This document shows positions 59,880 to 64,000 of a stretch of DNA of 64,000 nucleotides, piece by piece. The stretch lies in assembly GCF_028867705.1 (NCBI RefSeq), contig NZ_CP066171.1:930001-994000 (forward strand), written 5' to 3'. The stretch comes from Thermoleophilum album. Its GTDB lineage: Bacteria; Actinomycetota; Thermoleophilia; Solirubrobacterales; Thermoleophilaceae. Position numbers and translations under genes: made by a program. The notes beneath the pieces were generated by a model, which was not told the DNA's origin, did not search any database, and saw nothing but the letters and a program-made list of their open reading frames with translations. How positions within the stretch are numbered: position 1 is the first letter of the stretch; each line of letters begins with the position of its first letter.

Positions 59880-61298
59880 ATGGAGGAAGGCCGCACGCCG
59901 CCGATCGTTTGGCTCGAGCAGGACACCAGCGCCGCACGTGTGCGTGCCCTGCAGCCGACAGGTGCGAGTATCGAAGACCGTGTCCGCGAGATCATCGCCC
60001 GCGTACGCGACGGCGGCGACGCCGCCCTCCTAGCCCTCAGTGCCGAGATCGACGGTGTCGAGCTCGCTGCCGGCGGCGTGCGCGTCGCGCCCGACGAGAT
60101 CGCCGCCGCCCGTGCCCGTGCCGACAGCGCGCTGCTCGACTCGCTGACGCTGGCGGCTCGCAACGTCGAGCGGGTGGCGACGCTCGCCCTCGGCCCGCAG
60201 GCCGAGACAGTCGAGCTCCCGCAGGGGCACCGCATCGCTGTGCGCCGCCTGCCGGTGCGCCGCGCCGGTCTCTACGTGCCCGGCGGCCGCGCGGCCTACC
60301 CGTCGACATTGGTGATGGGCGCCGCCGCCGCGCGCGCCGCGGGCGTCGCCGAGCTCGTGGTGTGCGTGCCGCCCGGTCCCGACGGGAGGATCGCCGATGC
60401 GACGCTCGCCGCGTGTGCGCTTCTCGAGGTCGACGAAGTGTGGCGCGTGGGAGGGGCGCAGGCGATCGCGGCGCTGGCCTACGGCACCGAGACGCTGCGA
60501 GCGGTCGACCTCATCGCCGGCCCCGGCAACCGCTGGGTGCAGGAAGCCAAACGGCAGGTGTTCGGTCACGTCGGGGTCGATGCGGTCCAGGGGCCGAGCG
60601 AGCTCGTCGTGCTTGCCGATAGCGACGCCGACACCGAGCTCGTCGCCGCCGACCTGCTGGCGCAGGCCGAGCACGGCCCCGACGGTCTTGTCGCTGCGGT
60701 GGCGCCCGAACACGCCTGGTTGGAGACGTTGGAGCGGCAGCTGCGGCGGCTGGCAGCAGCGCTCGGCGGCCGTTTCGAAACACCGATCGCGCTGTGCCCG
60801 GTCGCTTCTCTCGAGGACGGTCTGGCGCTCTGCGAGGCGATCGCCCCCGAGCACCTCGAGCTCGTCGGTGCGCGCGCTGAGCCGCTCGCCGCAGAGGTGC
60901 GGAACGCCGGCTGCGTTTTCGTCGGGGCTGCTGCTGCGACCGCGCTCGGCGACTACGTCGCCGGCTCGAACCACATCCTTCCGACTGGCGGCGCCGCGCG
61001 CTTCCAGAGCGCGGTATCGGCAGCGACGTTCCAGCGGCGGATGGCGACGGTCGCGATCCCCGGCCGAGCGCTCGACGAGCTCGCTCGGGCGGGAGCGCTG
61101 ATCGCCCGCTACGAGGGACTCGTCGCGCACGCACGCTCGCTCGAAATGCGTCTCGAACGAGCTCGCGAGCTAGACGGGTCGAGCGAGCGTCGCGAACCGG
61201 AAAGCGAGCGCGAAAACGTGCACGACGCGGCCGCTCCTGTACCGTCAGGCGCAGAGGCGGACGCTCGAAGCGAGCCGCGCCGAGAGGTCGAAGAGTGA
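59880..61298 (+). CDS. hisD: Histidinol dehydrogenase
   Basis: This 472-residue zinc enzyme carries out the last two oxidations to histidine. It shows RAGLYVPGGRAAYPSTLVM, the GPGNRWVQEAKRQVFG block, GPSELVVLAD, AQAEHGPDG, the catalytic Glu/His in APEHLELV, and GSNHILPTGG. An unusual acidic/basic tail of about 45 residues follows the normal C-terminus. ATG 59880 is chosen; GTG 59868 would add four residues. Confidence 0.95.
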   Translation: MEEGRTPPIVWLEQDTSAARVRALQPTGASIEDRVREIIARVRDGGDAALLALSAEIDGVELAAGGVRVAPDEIAAARARADSALLDSLTLAARNVERVATLALGPQAETVELPQGHRIAVRRLPVRRAGLYVPGGRAAYPSTLVMGAAAARAAGVAELVVCVPPGPDGRIADATLAACALLEVDEVWRVGGAQAIAALAYGTETLRAVDLIAGPGNRWVQEAKRQVFGHVGVDAVQGPSELVVLADSDADTELVAADLLAQAEHGPDGLVAAVAPEHAWLETLERQLRRLAAALGGRFETPIALCPVASLEDGLALCEAIAPEHLELVGARAEPLAAEVRNAGCVFVGAAAATALGDYVAGSNHILPTGGAARFQSAVSAATFQRRMATVAIPGRALDELARAGALIARYEGLVAHARSLEMRLERARELDGSSERREPESERENVHDAAAPVPSGAEADARSEPRREVEE

Positions 61299-61918
61299 AC
61301 GCAGACGCCGCCACTGACAAGCGCTGCGCCGAGGTCGAGCGCCGCACGCGCGAAACGCACGTGCGGCTCGCGCTCGATCTCGACGGCAGCGGTGCGGGCG
61401 AGCGCAGCACCGGGGTTGGTTTCTTCGACCACATGCTCGACGCCGTGGCGCGTCACGGGAAGATCGACCTCGATGTTCGCGTCGACGGCGATATCGCGAC
61501 TGGACCGCACCACACCGTCGAGGACACCGGGCTCGCCCTCGGGCGCGCGCTCGACCGTGCGCTCGGCGACCGCCACGGCATCTGTCGCTTCGGCGAGGCG
61601 CGTGTGGCGATGGACGACGCGCTCGCGTGGTGCGTGATCGACATCTCCGGCCGCCCGTACGCACGCCTCGATGCCGTCTTCCCGCGCCAGCAGGTGGCTG
61701 ACTTCGAGGTTGAGCTGTGCGCCGAATTCCTGCGCGCCGTGGCAAGCACCGCCGGTCTCACCGTGCACGCTGGCGTGGAGCGCGGCGACAACGCCCACCA
61801 CATGGTGGAGGCGCTGTTCAAAGCGTTCGCGCTAGCGCTGCGACGTGCGTGCGCGCGCGACCCGCTCGAGCACGGTGTTCCGTCGACGAAAGGTGCCCTC
61901 GGCGAGGCGCAGACGTGA
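61295..61918 (+). CDS. hisB: Imidazoleglycerol-phosphate dehydratase
   Basis: This 207-residue manganese enzyme has the metal-binding HHTVED and HHMVEA repeats, FFDHML and the terminal STKG. It is monofunctional (no phosphatase domain). GTG 61295 overlaps the hisD stop, and its own stop overlaps hisH. Confidence 0.96.
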   Translation: MNADAATDKRCAEVERRTRETHVRLALDLDGSGAGERSTGVGFFDHMLDAVARHGKIDLDVRVDGDIATGPHHTVEDTGLALGRALDRALGDRHGICRFGEARVAMDDALAWCVIDISGRPYARLDAVFPRQQVADFEVELCAEFLRAVASTAGLTVHAGVERGDNAHHMVEALFKAFALALRRACARDPLEHGVPSTKGALGEAQT

Positions 61919-62610
61919 CGACCGGCACGCGCAAGCCACCGTCGCCACCGACAGTTGCCGTTCTCGACTACGGAATGGGCAACCTGCGATCGGTTGCCAA
62001 GGCTCTTGCGCACGTCGGCGCTGAGCCACGCGTGACCAGCGACCCACGCGACCTCGGCCGCTGCGCTGGTGCTGTGTTGCCAGGGGTAGGTGCCTTCCCC
62101 GCCGCGGTTCGCGAGCTGCGGACACGCAAATTACTTGCGCCCCTGCTCGACGCTGCGCGGCAAGGGCTGCCGATGCTCGGCATTTGCCTCGGCATGCAGC
62201 TCCTCTTCGAGCGCTCGGAGGAGCAGGGCGGAGCTGACGGGCTCGGCTTGATCGAGGGCGAGGTCACAGCGCTCGCTGCGCGCGGCCTCAAGGTGCCGCA
62301 CATCGGCTGGAACTTCGTCGAGCGGCGGCGTGACAGCTGGCTACTCGCCGGCCTGGGGGAACGCACCGCCTTCTACCACGTGCACTCCTTCGCCGCCCGC
62401 CCCCGACACGACCAGGATGTCGTCGGCGTCGCCCGCTACGGCGAGGAGTTCGTTAGCGCCGTCGAACGTGGGACACTTGCCGGTGTCCAGTTCCATCCCG
62501 AAAAGTCGGGGCCGGCTGGCCTGCGTGTACTCGAAAACTTCGTCGCGCTGTGCGCTCGGCGAACGCCGAGCGGGGACCGGCAGCCCCTCGTAGCGAGGCA
62601 CGGGCAGTGA
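61915..62610 (+). CDS. hisH: Imidazole glycerol phosphate synthase, glutaminase subunit
   Basis: This 231-residue class I amidotransferase supplies ammonia to HisF. It has DYGMGNLRS, PGVGAF, the nucleophile Cys in GICLGMQLLF and the His/Glu pair in QFHPEKS. GTG 61915 overlaps hisB; longer readings lie inside hisB. Confidence 0.95.
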   Translation: MTTGTRKPPSPPTVAVLDYGMGNLRSVAKALAHVGAEPRVTSDPRDLGRCAGAVLPGVGAFPAAVRELRTRKLLAPLLDAARQGLPMLGICLGMQLLFERSEEQGGADGLGLIEGEVTALAARGLKVPHIGWNFVERRRDSWLLAGLGERTAFYHVHSFAARPRHDQDVVGVARYGEEFVSAVERGTLAGVQFHPEKSGPAGLRVLENFVALCARRTPSGDRQPLVARHGQ

Positions 62611-63380
62611 TCTTCATTCCCGCCATCGACATCCGTTCCGGGCGCGCGGTGCGTCTGCTACGCGGCGACTTCAGTCGCGAGACCGTCTACGACGAGCCGC
62701 TTGCAGCGGCACGATCGTTCGTCGAGGCGGGGGCGCGGTTCCTCCATGTCGTCGATCTCGATGGCGCCCGGCACGGCGAGCCCCGCAACCTCGAGCACCT
62801 GCGGCGAATCTGCAGCGAGCTCGACGTACCCGTTCAGTTCGGCGGCGGGCTGCGCAACGAGGCCGCTGTGGAAGCGGCGCTCGCCGCCGGCGCGACACGG
62901 GTGGTGATCGGTACCTCGGCGCTGCGCGACCCGGAGTTCGTCAAGCGTGCGCTCGCGCGCTGGGATCCGCGGGTCGTAGTTGCCGTCGACGTGCGCGGCG
63001 GCAAGGTGTCGGTGTCGGGCTGGGAGGAGCGAACAGAGCTCGACGCCGTCGAGGCGATCGCGCGCCTGCAGGCGCTTGGCGTCGTCCGTTTCGTCTACAC
63101 GAACGCCGACCGTGACGGCACGCTCGAAGGCCCCGACCTCGCCGAGATCGAACGCGTCGGCCGGGCCATTCGTGGCCGCTTCATCTACTCGGGCGGCATA
63201 GGCACGGTCGACCATCTGCGCGCCCTGCGCGAACTGCGGCTCGTCAACCTCGTCGGCGTGATCTGCGGGAAGGCGCTGTACGAGCGCCGTTTCACGATCG
63301 CCGAGGCACAAGCAGCGCTGGACGAGCGGCGTCCCCGCCCCTTCCGGCTGGCGCACTTCCCAGGTACCGGCGCCGCCTGA
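62607..63380 (+). CDS. hisA: ProFAR isomerase
   Basis: This 257-residue (beta-alpha)8 barrel isomerises ProFAR to PRFAR. It has the first catalytic Asp in [15 protein letters not shown], the second-half Asp in [17 protein letters not shown] and the phosphate site [11 protein letters not shown]. In many actinobacteria the homologue (PriA) also serves tryptophan synthesis; this sequence looks closer to plain HisA, but PriA activity cannot be excluded. GTG 62607 overlaps hisH. Confidence 0.93.
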   Translation: MIFIPAIDIRSGRAVRLLRGDFSRETVYDEPLAAARSFVEAGARFLHVVDLDGARHGEPRNLEHLRRICSELDVPVQFGGGLRNEAAVEAALAAGATRVVIGTSALRDPEFVKRALARWDPRVVVAVDVRGGKVSVSGWEERTELDAVEAIARLQALGVVRFVYTNADRDGTLEGPDLAEIERVGRAIRGRFIYSGGIGTVDHLRALRELRLVNLVGVICGKALYERRFTIAEAQAALDERRPRPFRLAHFPGTGAA

Positions 63381-63422
63381 TCGCAACAGGCCGGCGTGCG
63401 GCGGTCACAACAAAGGGGCGCG

Positions 63423-63428
63423 TAAGCT
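63423..63428 (+). promoter_or_regulatory. -10 box of hisF (leaderless)
   Basis: TAAGCT ends 10 nt before the hisF GTG; there is a 58-bp gap after hisA, the only real gap in the his block. Confidence 0.4.
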
Positions 63429-63438
63429 CAGCTGCGGC

Positions 63439-64000
63439 GTGGTTCTGAAACGGATAATCCCCTGTCTCGACGTCGACCGCGGGCGGGTCGTCAAGGGCGT
63501 CGGATTCGTCGACCTGCGCGACGCCGGTGACGCCGTCGAACTGGCCGCTCGCTACGAGCGCGAGGGCGCCGACGAGCTCGTGTTTCTCGATATCAGCGCG
63601 AGTCATGAGCGCCGTCGCACCGGCGCCGAGCTGGCGCGCCGCTGCGCCGACGAGATCTTCATTCCCTTCACGATCGGCGGCGGGATCCGCTCGGTGGAGG
63701 ACGCTCACGCGGTGCTCGCCGCCGGGGCCGACAAGGTGTCGGTGAACACGGCTGCTGTCGCCCGTCCCGAGCTCATCGACGAGCTTGCACGCGTGTTCGG
63801 CTCGCAGTGCGTCGTCGTCGCGATCGACGCACGCCGCTGCGACGACGCCGGGCAGGCGTCCCGCACCGGCTGCGTGCACACCGACGGTCACCGCTGGGAG
63901 GTGGTGGTCGAGGGAGGACGCCGCGGGACCGGGCGCGACGCGGTGACATGGGCGCGCGAGGCAGTCGCGCGCGGAGCGGGGGAGATCCTCCTGACGTCAA
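63439..64000 (+). CDS. hisF: Imidazole glycerol phosphate synthase, cyclase subunit (5' part)
   Basis: The first 187 codons are present; the gene continues past the window. It starts [20 protein letters not shown] with the catalytic Asp11-equivalent, followed by [22 protein letters not shown] and VSVNTAAV. The second catalytic Asp is in VVAIDARR. It pairs with HisH. GTG 63439 is the start. Confidence 0.95.
   Translation, partial: MVLKRIIPCLDVDRGRVVKGVGFVDLRDAGDAVELAARYEREGADELVFLDISASHERRRTGAELARRCADEIFIPFTIGGGIRSVEDAHAVLAAGADKVSVNTAAVARPELIDELARVFGSQCVVVAIDARRCDDAGQASRTGCVHTDGHRWEVVVEGGRRGTGRDAVTWAREAVARGAGEILLTS

Overview
The window is high-G+C, gene-dense DNA (estimated near 70 % G+C, not counted). 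It carries one complete rRNA operon and about fifty protein genes, nearly all recognisable housekeeping and biosynthetic enzymes. The 16S rRNA, the GatCAB amidotransferase, menaquinone (not ubiquinone) synthesis, a PcrA-type helicase and the very short, often start/stop-overlapping gene junctions suggest a deep-branching actinobacterium, plausibly class Thermoleophilia. That placement is an inference; no database comparison was possible. No insertion sequence, prophage, CRISPR array or tRNA gene was seen.

Layout: 1-1.3 kb, end of cysK and cysE (cysteine synthesis). 1.4-10.4 kb, a secreted phosphoesterase, a queuosine-salvage hydrolase coupled to an MFS transporter, pcrA, folD, a short-chain dehydrogenase and an unknown secreted protein. 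10.4-15.6 kb, a membrane protein, gatCAB, a GNAT protein and two small membrane proteins. 15.7-18 kb, ilvBN. 18-25.7 kb, a menaquinone block: menF (+), menB-A-C-D (-) and menE (+). 25.7-29.7 kb, ilvC, a class V aminotransferase and serA. 30.4-33.4 kb, a leucine leader peptide, leuA and an iron alcohol dehydrogenase. 33.4-36 kb, a fatty-acid desaturase divergent from a PucR-type regulator. 36.1-43.4 kb, an XRE-cupin regulator, leuC, leuD, a crotonase, leuB, ilvE and cimA. 43.4-50.4 kb, a DegT aminotransferase, argH, a 3-methyladenine glycosylase, a class A PBP and tyrS. 50.5-55.8 kb, 16S-23S-5S. 56-64 kb, a small coiled-coil membrane protein, an SOS-like box, murA and hisZGDBHAF (hisF runs off the end).

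The genes form an amino-acid biosynthesis region. Branched-chain genes (ilvBN, ilvC, leuA, leuCD, leuB, ilvE, cimA) are spread over 28 kb, and cysteine, serine, arginine and histidine genes share the window. CimA implies that isoleucine can be made from pyruvate through citramalate.

The most interesting signals are regulatory. (1) Many genes have a TANNNT -10 box 6-11 nt before the start codon, as expected for leaderless mRNAs; in five cases the upstream TAG stop codon is itself the start of the -10 box. (2) A 17-codon leader peptide with seven Leu codons lies before leuA, with a C(UUCG)G hairpin inside its coding sequence. (3) A LexA/SOS-type operator covers the start of an unknown 90-residue reading frame. 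(4) MurA has Asp in place of the fosfomycin-target Cys. (5) A queuosine-salvage hydrolase forms a tight pair with an uncharacterised MFS transporter.
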